A stretch of 64,000 nucleotides of DNA from Ovis canadensis (lineage: Eukaryota; Chordata; Mammalia; Artiodactyla; Bovidae): assembly GCF_042477335.2 (NCBI RefSeq), contig NC_091245.1, forward strand, positions 34,234,501-34,298,500. The letters run 5' to 3'. The notes beneath the pieces are model-generated. The model had not been told where the DNA came from and made no database searches. It saw only the letters and a list, made by a program, of their open reading frames with translations. This document shows, piece after piece, positions 53,871 to 64,000 of the stretch; the stretch's first letter is position 1; every line of letters starts with the position of its first letter. The position numbers were made by a program, and so were the translations under genes.

Positions 53871-54012
53871 TTTTTGTTTGTTCTTTTGCTTTGCAGCCAT
53901 GCTCTGTGGCATTTGGGATCTTAGTTCCCCTACCAGGGATCCAACCTGTGTCCACACATCCCCCTGCTTTGGAAGCGCAGAGTCTTAAACACTGAACCGC
54001 CAGGGAAATCCC
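53871..54012 (-). mobile_element. CHR-type SINE
   Basis: TTTGCTTTGCAGCCATGCTC, GCATTTGGGATCTTAGTTCC, CCAGGGATCCAACCTGTGTC and ACTGAACCGCCAGGGAAATC. Confidence 0.82.
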
Positions 54013-54099
54013 ATCTTCAGTATTTTGTTTTTAAACCCAATAAGCCTCTTCAGAGCTTTGGGTTCTAGCTCCTCACCTCCACCCACCCCAGTGAGAGCT

Positions 54100-54720
54100 G
54101 CTCACACCTCTCACCTCCTGGTCAATTCCTTCCTGGGAAGTAAAGCCCAGAGAGGAATGAATTGCTAGTGACATGGTCAGCACCTGCACTCGGGTCTGAC
54201 TGGCTGGCTCCCTTCATGTGTGGTGTCTTTTGTTTCAACACCCTGCTTGCCTCTCTGTTTGGTATCTCACCATGCCTTAGCTTAGGGTCCACACTTGAAA
54301 CTAACTTGATCACCTGGAGTTCCAGAGTGTGTTATCCTTCCAGGCCTCATCCTCTGCCTGGAATGCTCTCAACCCCTTCCTCGCGCCTCCTGTTAGCCGG
54401 GTAAACACCTATGCATCAAGATGCAGCTGAAATGCAGCTTCCTTAGGAAGTTTTCTGTACTCCTACCTATATCCAAGTGAAGGGTCTGATTCTTCTTTCC
54501 TGCCTGCCTGTGTAGAACCATCTCCTAGCATTTGTTATACTTACATGTTATTGACAAGTCTCTCCCTCTCAATCACTTATGACCTCCCTCTGCATCCTCC
54601 TACCACCACTCCCCAAATTGTGGTGATTGAGATGAACCAGGTTTTCGCATTTTTTTTCAGCAGACTACCTGACATGTAGCAAACACTTGGTAAACGTGTG
54701 TGCAATAAATATATGCATAC
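54100..54720 (+). repeat. L2 LINE fragments in otherwise empty sequence
   Basis: CATCCTCTGCCTGGAATGCT, CACCTATGCATCAAGATGCA, GCAGCTTCCTTAGGAAGTTT and GTAGCAAACACTTGGTAAAC follow L2 order. Confidence 0.6.
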
Positions 54721-55009
54721 ACACCCACATTGAATGTCACCATCAGATTATTTTTATAGCCTTAAATCTTTACCAAGGCTCTAAGCAATGAGGGAAAACT
54801 GTCCTCTGTTGAAGCAATGGGGAGCCACTACAGGTTTTTGAAGTAGAGAGCTCCTTGATCCACAGGTAACATAGAGACCTGCTCAGGCGATTGAAAATAT
54901 CTCCCAGTTTCTAGGCCTTTACCTTTGTAATATTTTCCTGGAAAGACTTTATAAATAAGAGGAAGAGAGTTTGGGGAAGAGAGTTTATTCTCATTCATTC
55001 TTTGTTTAT

Positions 55010-55375
55010 TAAAAAAAAAAATTGCCTGCTAACCCCCAGGTGCTGTTTTGGGCACTACTGATATAGCAGTGAGCACAGTAGACACAATATCTCCCCTCAT
55101 GTTATTTCCATTCTCCTTGGGAAGAAAGACATAAACAAATAATAAATGTCTCAGTTCAGACTATGAAGAAAGAACAGGATCACAGAAGGTAGATGGAATG
55201 GAGGAAGGGCAGACTATTTTAGATGGGGGATCAGGAAAGGCTCTTTGAAGAAGTGGCATTTGCCAGGGCCTGGAATGCAGTGAGGGAGGAAGCTGGGTGA
55301 ATATCTGGAGAAAGTATATTCTAGGCAGAGAAAGTAGCAAGTGCAAAGGTCCTAAGATGGGTGGGTTTGGGGGGG
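55010..55375 (+). repeat. Ancient LINE-like repeat remnant
   Basis: CAGGTGCTGTTTTGGGCACT, ATAGCAGTGAGCACAGTAGA, GGCTCTTTGAAGAAGTGGCA and AAGTAGCAAGTGCAAAGGTC. Same unnamed family as 47.1 kb. It is followed by a 14-bp tandem duplication at 55,381-55,409. Confidence 0.55.
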
Positions 55376-55409
55376 CAGGAGGGGTAGGTCCCAGGGGGTA
55401 GGTCCCAGG

Positions 55410-56260
55410 TTGTTTTCAATGGCAGCTGTTGGTGTCAGTTGCTAGTTTGGTAGGTGGGATAAAATCAACATGCAGTTTGTCCTGAGTTCAAGCCAGCTGT
55501 GGGTGGATGAATAAGAGAATGAATGAAGCATGGTCTATCAGCCAGAAAATTGGGCTGAATTTCTTCGTCAGATTTTTATAGCTTTCAGTCAACAACAAAA
55601 TGAAGGCTTTGGAGCAAAGTATAAGAACAATATGATCTTTAAAATGAATTTAAATGACCAAAATAGAACAAAGTCAGAGTGAGTTTCTGAATGTAAAATA
55701 GATGGCATTTTAGTGTTATTCCTTAAAAAGCAATCTGCCAAACCCATCCCAACTTGAATGTACAAGTTGCTCCCACTGTAATTTTGGGGATAGCACTGAG
55801 ATGCCACCTGCAGAGGGTAGCTTCAGCTTGGTCCTGCTGGGGGACTGTGGAGTGTGGGTTACACTTCAGTTACCCCCACCCAAGGCTTAAGGAGCTACAG
55901 CACTTGACCGTCCTCCCAAGAATAGCACTGGCTGTTGAAGTCATACCAGACCACACTAGTGGTCTTCCTCACACCACCAGCAAAGAGGAATCCCACTGGA
56001 ATCTGGTCAGAACAATGACACTATCTGCTATGATAAAGCAGAATGAAAAAAGGTTGAGCTGGACATTCTTTGGCCTTAGCTCTGCCTCACGCATGCAGTA
56101 CTCATTATGCTCTAACGGTTTTAGGACCCAAGACAGTTATAGGAGAGCCAAAGACCCGTGTTCTGAGGCACAGTTTGCAGCCCCTTGGTGTGCTTCCACT
56201 CAGCCCTGAGGGTGGATAAATACACGTTTTAATCCAAGAGGGCAGGGAAGCAGTGTGAAG
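55410..56260. other. Gene-free stretch
   Basis: A 151-codon plus-strand frame (55,754-56,209) has no recognisable domain and no repeat label. I do not call it a gene. Confidence 0.4.
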
Positions 56261-56400
56261 GCAGAGGGACCTGAATTCAGATTCTGTTTTCATTTTTGAC
56301 TCTGTGGAGTGCTGTGTGACTTTCAGCACTTTACTTAACGTCTCTGAGCTTCAGTTTTCTCTTCTAGAATGCTTAATAATCTCCAGGCCCAGACCTTTCC
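56255..56400 (+). repeat. MIR SINE
   Basis: GAGGGACCTGAATTCAGATT, GAGTGCTGTGTGACTTTCAG, GAGCTTCAGTTTTCTCTTCT and AGAATGCTTAATAATC. Confidence 0.65.
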
Positions 56401-57500
56401 ATTGTTTCTTGGGGTCCCCAACTGTGTGTCTATAATGTATCTGAAACAACATAAATGATAATTTATGTTTTTCAGGAACTAAATGAATTCTGGCTGGACT
56501 GTGCATAATTGATATTCTTGCATTGTAAGTCATTGTCTTTATTTGTTTTGTTGCTTGTAATTACAGGATCTTGATCAAGAAATTTGAAATATGTTGGCAG
56601 AGGAGTAGTGTTATACCTCCCTTTAGAATTGGAGGGAAACTTTAAAAAAGGGTGACGGAAGGGGAAATAAACTCAGGTTCATTTAAGATGCACTTATGTT
56701 GTAGGTGGGGTCCACTGTTGGATCAGTCTTTGCCTTCTGCAGACTTAAGAGTCAAGCAGACTTAAGAGTCTGTGAGAGTTGCCTTTTGATACCAAGATTT
56801 GGAGGTGGCAGTAATGGGGAAGCTAAGTGCTGTTGGAGGAGAGGGGACCTGAATGTCCAACACACTGGTGGGGCTTCTTAGGGACATGCCCACTCCCGAG
56901 TGATTGGCAAGCCTGCTAAGTTTGGTGCTGAATGAGTAAGTGGATGATTTGTTCCATGTCGTGTGATAGCAAGCGCCTGCTTTCTAGTCCTGGTTCCACT
57001 TCTTGGGGAAGTCCCCTACCCTCTCTGGATTCTGTTTCTTTTCACCATACAGTGGGGAGCATCAGACTTGCCCATCCTACCTTCTGGGGTTGTTTTCAAG
57101 AATCAGATGCTATACAAAGGAACCTGTCTATTACCTGTGATAATGCATGGAGCAAGTCTGATGAAGGAATCATAGGTTCTCTGCAACCACTTAGTATGAG
57201 CTCAGGAAACTTATAACTTTACTAAAGCCTCCGTATTTTTTTTCATCTGCAAAATGGAGATAATACCCACCCATCCTTTCAAATTCATAGGGATCCAATG
57301 AGACAGTGGATGAGAAAACATCTTATAAATTGTAAAGTGCTGAAAGAAACATGAGGAATTATCGTTTTCCTCTTCCTCATCCCCTTTGCCAGTATTATAT
57401 CCCCCGGTCCCTAAGAGGACCTGCAGGGTGGATGTGTTCACACCATCCTCATCAGACTGCTGCTTGCCCAGAGCCCCAGCTTCCAAGTCAGAGAGGCTTC
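56401..57500. other. Gene-free stretch with MIR traces
   Basis: MIR-like order at 56,975-57,200 (CTGGTTCCACTTCTTGGGGA, GGGGTTGTTTTCAAGAATCA) and an antisense patch near 57,230-57,320. No gene is supported. Confidence 0.45.
56739..56770. repeat. 17-bp tandem duplication
   Basis: GCAGACTTAAGAGTCAA is followed directly by a second copy of its first 15 bases. Confidence 0.95.
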
Positions 57501-57519
57501 TGCTCAGTCCCCCACTCCA

Positions 57520-57660
57520 CCGACTACTAGCTGCTGTGTGACCCTGGGTGAGTAACTTAACTTCTCTGAGCACTTCTGAAAACCCAAGACAATGAGACCT
57601 ACCTCAGCGTTGTTTGTGATAAAACCCAAGCAGGAGAGCATGTGCTTATATCCAGAAGAG
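57520..57660 (+). repeat. MIR SINE fragment
   Basis: TACTAGCTGCTGTGTGACCC, GAGTAACTTAACTTCTCTGA and GCGTTGTTTGTGATAAAACC. Confidence 0.65.
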
Positions 57661-57899
57661 CATCTGTTTTAAGTTCAATCCCTGCTGATTATTTCTTTTG
57701 CTAAGCCCTCCTCCCCCACTTGGATCTTCAGACTTAAATCCACAACGAGGTGGCTATCGTAGGGGGGTTTAGTCTGGTTTATTCCTGAAGCTACTTGTCA
57801 CATGCTAAGCTGAATCACAGTGAGTTGCTGAGTCTTTTTCTCCATTAGACTGTGAACTTCTAAGAAGGACACGTGTGGCTTGCAGCTGTAGCCCCTGGT

Positions 57900-58150
57900 A
57901 TAGGGTAGCCATGGTGGTCTAGACACAGGAGAAAGGATATAGACGCTAGGTACACAGATCTGGGTTTGAATTTCTCTCCACTGCTTCCTTGTGGTTGGAC
58001 CCTGGACAAATCACTGTACTATGCTAAAATTTGGTTTCTTCATATGACCCTAACCAAATAGTGGTGCCCATATACTGGGGTTGTTGGGAAGCTGGCTATA
58101 ATGCATGTAAAATGGCTTGCGTGGTACCTGGCACGTCCTTGGCTTTAGTG
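57900..58150 (+). repeat. MIR SINE
   Basis: AGACACAGGAGAAAGGATAT, CAGATCTGGGTTTGAATTTC, TGGGGTTGTTGGGAAGCTGG and GCGTGGTACCTGGCACG follow MIR order. Confidence 0.6.
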
Positions 58151-59870
58151 AGTAACTCTTGACTGAAAAAGTCTGCCCAGCCTTGCATTCTGTCCCTGAT
58201 GCACGTCCTTTTCCTGGACAGAAGGCACTGGAGCATGATCACAGGAGTGGCACAGCAAGGGGTATGCCACTTGCCACATACCCTTTGGCCCAGAGAGGAA
58301 GAGTATTTTATTAAATATTTCTGACATTGTTTAGAATTGCCTGCACATGGTGGCAATTAAAACAAGATTGACGTTTATTATGTGTACTTTTAAATGTTTG
58401 CTGCAGATAACATCCCCCTTATTACCTGCCTCCAGAGTGGACTGCTCCTATTCACCATCTTTGCTTCATCACTGGCTCTCAAAATTGAGAGAGACATGGG
58501 ATGGGATGGGGGGGTGGTGTTGGTGTTGGTTGGGGAGAAGATGTGCTATGATTACAAAGTGGTACAGTGACTGTCTGTAGAGGTGGGTCCATGGCTCTGT
58601 AGGAGCACTGAGGTCAAAGCCAGCCACCCACTCTGGTTTTGGGGCCTAGATTTGCCAGGCAAAGCTCACAGAGGAGGAGTCTTTCAGCTGGACCTGTAGG
58701 AAGAGCAGGGCCATGCCAAACAGGGAAGAGGAGGCAGGGCTGTCGGGTGGGGTGTAAGTGAGAGTGCCTGCCAGGCACAGAATTTTCACATTGCATGCAA
58801 TATTCTGGGAACCTCACGTAGGAGGGTTTGGTTGGGGCAGATCCAACAGGACATATTACTTGTATTTAAAAATCTCCCAAGGAATGTTCTCTAAATTCCC
58901 ATTTTCTTACAGGTTCTGGAGAAGATTCTAGCGTACTGCTCTCTTGTTCTCTGAGTGCAGAGCTCGGTGGAACCCTGCCTTGGCCCACAGCCATTAGAAT
59001 ATTTCTCAGGGAAAGCCCTTGGACCAAGAAGTCTGTTTTCTCTTTTCTTTGGAAACTATGGTGCTCTTTACAAAAACAAAGGCATTTGGATTCTATTCAG
59101 GAAAAATGTAATCTACAAACAAATAGCCTTGGAAAATCTGTGCCTCACCCTGAGTGCCTGGGTCAGGCACAGGAGAGCCACACCCTTCTGCTGCTTTCTA
59201 ACTGGAGGCCACCTCCTTTGTCCTGTTCTGTATGTTGTCTCTGACCATCTGGAGGGCAGCACCTCCTTTCCATGCTTCTTCCTTCCCTGCTGTTCAGGGC
59301 CCCCGTCTTGCTCTGCCTGGAATGTTCTTCCCCTCCCTGTCTATAAGCCACTAATCTTCCTTTGAGACCCCACTTCAGCATTTCGTCCGCAGTTCTGATT
59401 TCCTTCAGATAGCTCGTTTCTCCTCTATAGTGTTGCTCTGGATAATTTAAAATGTTAAATGTTCTTCTTCTTTTTCCAAATAACAATCCAGGATCTTATT
59501 TTTAAAAACTATAATCATTATAATGGTTGCCAACTTAAAGTTTTGCTGTGTGCCAAGCAATATGGTACATAATGTTATTCACCTCAGATGCAAAGTCCTT
59601 AGGACAGAAATCGACACAGAGTAAGTTCTCAGCGGATGTTTCTTATTATCTTAATTCTCTCATGGCGCTTGTAACAAATACAGTTTGTCATTATGATGCT
59701 CAGGTTAATGGTCTGTGAGCTTCTTGAAGGTAGAAACTTTGTCTTCCTTTCTCTGATGTCTCCAAGCATGTGGATATGGGAAGGGTATTTGTAATTGAAC
59801 ATTTAGCCTTTGAAACTGATGACTCTTTGTAGAGATATATTCCACAAATTCCCAAATCAATAGAGTAGCT
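58151..59870. other. Gene-free stretch with L2 traces
   Basis: L2-like order at about 59,290-59,400 (GCTCTGCCTGGAATGTTCTT, CTTTGAGACCCCACTTCAGC) and a tail at 59,600-59,770. A 136-codon frame at 58,955-59,365 overlaps it and has no domain. Confidence 0.45.
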
Positions 59871-60120
59871 CCAGCCTAAAGAATTTACGATGGAGAATCA
59901 GAAAATCTGGGCTTAATTGTGTTCCATCTACCTGCTAATGTTGTGACCTTGGATAAATTAACCAACCTTTTGTGAGTCCCAAACATCTGTTTTCCAGAAA
60001 GGGGTTAATAGTCCCTAGCTTGCCTTACTCACAGGTTTGTCTTGAGCATCAGCTGAGCTAACACACGGGAGAGTTTTGTGAATTGTGAAGTATTTTATAT
60101 ATGTGACACACGATTGTTAG
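59870..60120 (+). repeat. MIR SINE
   Basis: GGAGAATCAGAAAATCTGGG, TAATGTTGTGACCTTGGATA, GGTTTGTCTTGAGCATCAGC and TTGTGAATTGTGAAGTATTT. Confidence 0.65.
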
Positions 60121-60960
60121 AGTCACTTTGTTCTTTATTGCTGTCACCTTCAGAGTTGGCAGAACATGAATCCACAGGTAGCTCTAGTTGGACAAAGACC
60201 AACATGCCATTTGGGTTTTCATAAAGTCTAAAAATGTTCTTGATGTTTGAGACAGCACAATTTCTTTTCAAAGCATGTGTCTAAGACATTAGTATCAACC
60301 TTTCTAAAGATTTTTGAATGGTGCTTAATTTTTACCACTAGACTGCTTTAAAATCTATGACCCTAAATGTCAATTATGTTCCCTCTCAGGAAATATTCTC
60401 AGAGAATTGTAATCAAACAATGTAGTATTTATTGGAGCTTGATGCTAGGGAGTATAAGGAGGAATGAAAAGACATAAAAGACATGGCTTTGCCCTCAAGG
60501 AGCTAACCACCTCATTTGGGAGCTTGGGCTGAGTTACACAGACTTGTGGGCAAAGTATGTCATCTGAGAAAGAAGAGGTTCCTCTATATTGAGGTGGTTT
60601 GTGAAGACTTCAGGGAGAAATTGGGCCTTGCGCTAAGCTTAAAGGAGGGCTAAGGTTTAGACTGCAACCTTGGGAAATAATTCATAAGTCAACACTAGGG
60701 CCATAGACTAGTGGTGCTAACATGTTCTTTCAGCAGGATTGTTAACTTCTTTAGTTCCTGGTGGATATGGAGGAACATATGAGAGCATTCTAGAAATGTA
60801 TTCACTGACAAATGCCTGAATCCCAGAAAGCAGGTAATATTTTGTGCCTGAAGCTTTCATGATGAGGAAATATAAAACTTCTTCTTAAAAAAATTTTTTT
60901 TCAGTCACAACGTACGTGTCTGAAGTCAGAGAAACAGCTGGTTACCGAAAATTGTAACAC
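60121..60960. other. Gene-free stretch
   Basis: An unnamed ancient LINE-like patch at about 60,440-60,670 (GCCCTCAAGGAGCTAACCAC, CTTCAGGGAGAAATTGGGCC). Nothing else recognisable. Confidence 0.4.
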
Positions 60961-61029
60961 TCTAGTTCCAGCATAGTAATAACAATGAATACTCCTGGAT
61001 CAGTAAAGCCAATACCCACTGCTAAGGAT

Positions 61030-61730
61030 CGGATAATATTAATAATAACTCAAAGAGGAAATTAAAAAAAAATACACAATTGTAAACAACTTAGAGAGAA
61101 AGAAAATGAGAACACTAGGTCTAGGGCTTCCCTGGTGGCCCAGTGGTTAAGAATGCTCTTTGCAGTGCAGGGGACACTGGTTCAATTCCTGGTCTGGGAA
61201 GATCCCACATGCTGCAGAGCAACTAAGCCTCTGTGCTGTAACTGCTGAGCACACGCCCTGCAACTACTGAAACCCACGCACCTAGAGCCTGTTCTCTGCA
61301 GCAAGAGAAGCCGTGGCAATGAGGAGCCCACGCACTGTAACAAAGAGGAGTTTCTGTCCACCGCAACCAGAGAAAGCCTGTGTGCAGCAATGAAGACCCC
61401 TACAGCCAAAAAGTAAAATAAATAAGTCTTTAGAACACTGACTCGAATATGTACATAATGCAACCAAAGCCATAGACAGAGGTAAACTCATAGCCTTCAT
61501 GCTTTCGCTTAAAAATAAGAATACATGAAAAGAAAGCAACTAAGTGTCTAAGAATTTAGAATATGGGCAGCACAAGAAAACCAAAAAAAAAAAAAAAAAA
61601 AGAGCAGTACAAAAAAATGAGGATAACGAGTGAATTAGAAAATCAGCAAAATAGTAGAGTTCATTAATAAATTCATGAGCTGACTCGTTGGGGGAGGGAG
61701 GAGTAAAATAAACCTATAGAAAATCTACTT
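61030..61730 (+). repeat. Old L1 ORF2 fragment split by a SINE
   Basis: AACTCAAAGAGGAAATTAAA before, and ACAGAGGTAAACTCATAGCC with GAATTAGAAAATCAGCAAAA after, the SINE at 61,124-61,431 follow L1 ORF2 order in sense orientation. Heavily decayed, with a 19-A run at 61,583-61,601 inside. Confidence 0.55.
61124..61431 (+). mobile_element. CHR-2 type SINE inserted in an L1
   Basis: Sense, near full length: GGGCTTCCCTGGTGGCCCAG, tRNA-like GGTTCAATTCCTGGTCTGGG, CAACTACTGAAACCCACGCA, AACAAAGAGGAGTTTCTGTC and an AAATAAATAAG tail. AGAACACT at 61,109 and 61,432 is the conserved core of its target-site duplication. Confidence 0.88.
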
Positions 61731-62037
61731 AAGAATAAAAAAAGAAAAAATAGTTGATATCTGAAAAGTTTCAACAATTTGTAAAACACCTCCCCATTCC
61801 TTATCAATCTTGGTTCCTAAATTAATCCTATATGTTATATGTTTATATCTCTACTTTGCTAGTGATCAAACTAAGGATAAAAGAAATGAGACTACTTTTT
61901 AGGGGCATGCAACTAGTGAATGGTAAAACTATGACTTGAACCCAGCTCTTCTAACCTTGATGAATATTCTTTCAGTAATCTCATAGCATGCTCTTGGGAT
62001 AACCGTAAGAGAGAAAGAGTGAAACATTTCATTTGTG

Positions 62038-62495
62038 TGTATTAGTTTTCTATAGCTGCTGTCATAAATTATCACAAACCACATGACTTAGAACAACAGA
62101 AATTTATTCAATCAGAGTTCTGGAGGCTAGCAGTCTGAAATCAAGGTGTCAGCAGGGCCATGCTCTTTCTTAAGACCCTAACAGAGAATCATTCTCTCTC
62201 TTCCTAGTTTCTGGTGGTTGCTGATGGCCTTTGGTGTTTCTTGCGCTCTGGTCTTTGCCTGCATCTCACCTGGCCTTCTCCATGTGTTTCTTCACGTTGT
62301 CTTCCCTCTATGTATATGTCTCCTTTGTTTTAAGCTACAGGGTTTTGCTTTTCAAATTGACAACATTTTTTTTTAGTATGATCTCATCTTAATTGTTTAA
62401 TTGCTTCTGCAATGACTCTATTTCCAAACAAAGTCACATTCTGAGGTCCTAGGTAGATAGGAATTTTGGAAGAACACTATGCAACTCGGTGCAAT
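62038..62495 (-). repeat. MLT1-type MaLR LTR
   Basis: Reversed MLT1: TGTATTAGTTTTCTATAGCT, CTTAGAACAACAGAAATTTA, TTCTGGAGGCTAGCAGTCTG, AATCAAGGTGTCAGCAGGGC and TTCCAAACAAAGTCACATTC. A near-complete solitary LTR. Confidence 0.85.
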
Positions 62496-62598
62496 GTAGT
62501 TAGTTTTTATGATTATAGTTTAAAAATTCTTTATTGTGTCCCATCCACATAATGAATCTATGCATGCATCCAGCCAGCCAGCCAGTGATTTACTGCAC

Positions 62599-62814
62599 GT
62601 GTGCGTGTGTGCTCAGCTGTTAAGTTACGTCTGACTCTTTGCAACCCCATGGACAGTAGTCCACCAGGTTCCTCTGTCCATGGACTTCTCCAGGCAAGAA
62701 TACTGAAGTGGGCTACCATTTCCTTCTCCAGGGGATCTTCTTGACTCAGGAATCGAACCCATGTCTTTTGCATTGACAGGCAGATTCTTTACCACTGAGC
62801 CAGCTGGGAAGCCT
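62599..62814 (-). mobile_element. Bov-tA SINE
   Basis: Antisense with a TG-rich tail, GCTCAGCTGTTAAGTTACGT, GGCAAGAATACTGAAGTGGG, GACTCAGGAATCGAACCCAT and CACTGAGCCAGCTGGGAAGC. The flanks share an ATTTACTG motif, probably the duplication. Confidence 0.92.
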
Positions 62815-62929
62815 GATCATTTACTGAGTGAATACTTAAAATGTGCCAGGTACCTGATTACATGGCCCACAACACATAAAGAAAAAGACATTTAAATCTT
62901 TAGGTGGTATTATTACGTTTTGCTAAGCT

Positions 62930-63208
62930 AGGAATATTCATTGAAAGGACTGATGCTAAAGCTGAAGCTCCAATACTTTGGCCAGCTGATGAGAAGAACT
63001 AATTCATTGGAAAAGACCCTGATGCTGGGAAAGATTGAAGGCAGGAGGGGAAGGGGACAACAGAGGATGAGATGTTTTGATGGCATCACCGACTCAGTGA
63101 TATGAGTTTGAGCAAGCCCTGGGAGATGGTGAAGGACAGGGAAGCCTGTCATGCTGCAGTCCATGGGGTCACAAAGAGTTGGACCTAACTGAGTGACTGA
63201 ACTGAAGC
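62930..63208 (+). mobile_element. BovB LINE 3' fragment, sense orientation
   Basis: GAAAGGACTGATGCTAAAGC, CTTTGGCCAGCTGATGAGAA, GACCCTGATGCTGGGAAAGA and ACTGAGTGACTGAACTGAAG, ending with the BovB 3' terminus. The only BovB 3' end in the window on the plus strand. Confidence 0.92.
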
Positions 63209-63627
63209 TAGGGACAGATGTGAATGGTAGTCCTACTAGTCAGACCAATTAGAGTAACCATTCATATGTGCTTTAAGAGGAAGGTAAAGTGGGGAAGTTT
63301 CAGAGGATGGTGACCTGGACCCTAAAATAATATCAGTCTGGTCACGCTGATCAGTGTGGCCACTGTTAGAATGCCTAAGAACATCTCAGGTGTGTTTATG
63401 TGGGGTGGGATGGGATGGGGTGAGAAGTAAGGGCACGGGAACGCGCTTCTAATACTTGAAGGGCTGCTAGCTAGGAGTCTAGGTCTCTTTATTGGGTCTC
63501 TGGCTAAAAGGGCCATAGCCAATCGGCGGGAACTACAGATATTTGTATTTCAAATCAGTTTACAATTAAAACTAGGATTGTCTAAAGCCAGCTAAGAGTG
63601 GGTGACGCTTGCATGTGCATATGGGAG
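63209..63627. other. Gene-free stretch, nothing recognised
   Basis: No supportable frame or named repeat. Confidence 0.45.
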
Positions 63628-63818
63628 ATTTTTTAAATCTATTTTTTAATTGGAGGAAAATTGCTTTACAGGGTTGTGTTGGTTTCTGCTGTGTAACAGT
63701 GCAAATCGGTTATAATTGTACATGTATCCCCTCCCTCTTGAGTCTCCCTCCTCTCTTCTCATCCCGCCCCTCTAGGTCATCAAAGAGTGCAGACTGGGCT
63801 GTCTGTGTTATATAGCAA
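63628..63818 (-). mobile_element. L1 3'UTR fragment
   Basis: TTTTTTAATTGGAGGAAAAT, GGTTGTGTTGGTTTCTGCTG and CCGCCCCTCTAGGTCATCAA in antisense. Same L1 3' end type as at 21,530 and 38,341, truncated after about 190 bp. Confidence 0.85.
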
Positions 63819-64000
63819 TCTTTAAGCAGCCACAGCTGGGAAGAGACAGCTCATCTGTTGGAGGCGCTACAGGGAGACTAGGAGGGGAGAGGATTGTGAG
63901 CAGATCTTATTACTTGTGAAGATTCTAAGCCCGGTTCTAGCTGGTGATCTCTGTTTAAAAATTGTAGAAACGCATACTTTAACATTGCTATACACAAACA

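Noticed and set aside
55754-56209. 151-codon plus-strand frame
   Set aside because: No recognisable motif and no promoter-like context or splice evidence.
1-64000. CRISPR arrays, prokaryotic operons or phage-like systems
   Set aside because: No spaced direct repeats, Shine-Dalgarno-led operons or compact gene runs. The window is a typical mammalian repeat-rich locus.

Overview
This is vertebrate, mammalian DNA. Two lines of evidence place it in a ruminant, most likely cattle or a close bovid relative. First, the window is full of ruminant-specific retrotransposons: BovB LINEs, Bov-tA and BovA2 (ART2A) SINEs, CHR-type cetartiodactyl SINEs and a bovine-type L1. Second, the single recognisable gene encodes a 335-residue c-Jun, four residues longer than the 331-residue human protein as I recall it. 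The exact species cannot be fixed without alignment.

Layout. Positions 1-11,100 are gene-free sequence with old L2/MIR fragments and younger SINE and BovB copies. Positions 11,139-14,352 hold the intronless JUN gene on the minus strand. It has a ~1.28 kb 3'UTR with four AATAAA signals, a 1,008-bp CDS (12,418-13,425), a ~0.93 kb GC-rich 5'UTR containing no AUG, and a classic JUN promoter at 14,398-14,538 (MEF2 site, proximal TRE, CCAAT box, GC box, distal TRE). All of this lies in a CpG island of roughly 12.1-15.4 kb. Its upstream half could drive a divergent transcript on the plus strand, in the position of human JUN-DT/LINC01135, but I see no coding sequence there.

Positions 15.8-49 kb are a repeat-dominated gene desert. 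It holds a 3'-terminal L1 with clear target-site duplications (21.5-23.0 kb), a nested and partly inverted BovB complex (23.6-25.8 kb), another long BovB (27.8-29.06 kb), a cluster of ancient MaLR-like LTR pieces mostly in one orientation, and many SINEs. Positions 49.2-51.7 kb form a second, unexplained CpG-rich block about 35 kb upstream of JUN, with GC boxes and NRF1-like and ETS-like motifs but no recognisable gene. It is the best candidate for an unannotated promoter or enhancer. Positions 52-64 kb are again gene-poor, with MIR, L2, L1, an MLT1-type LTR, CHR-2, Bov-tA and BovB pieces.

How it works together: the only protein-coding function I can support is JUN, the AP-1 subunit that can bind its own promoter TREs. 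Everything else is regulatory, transposon-derived or unassigned. I saw no CRISPR array, intact tRNA or rRNA gene, or prokaryotic system. I could not run alignments, so repeat family names and ends are by eye.
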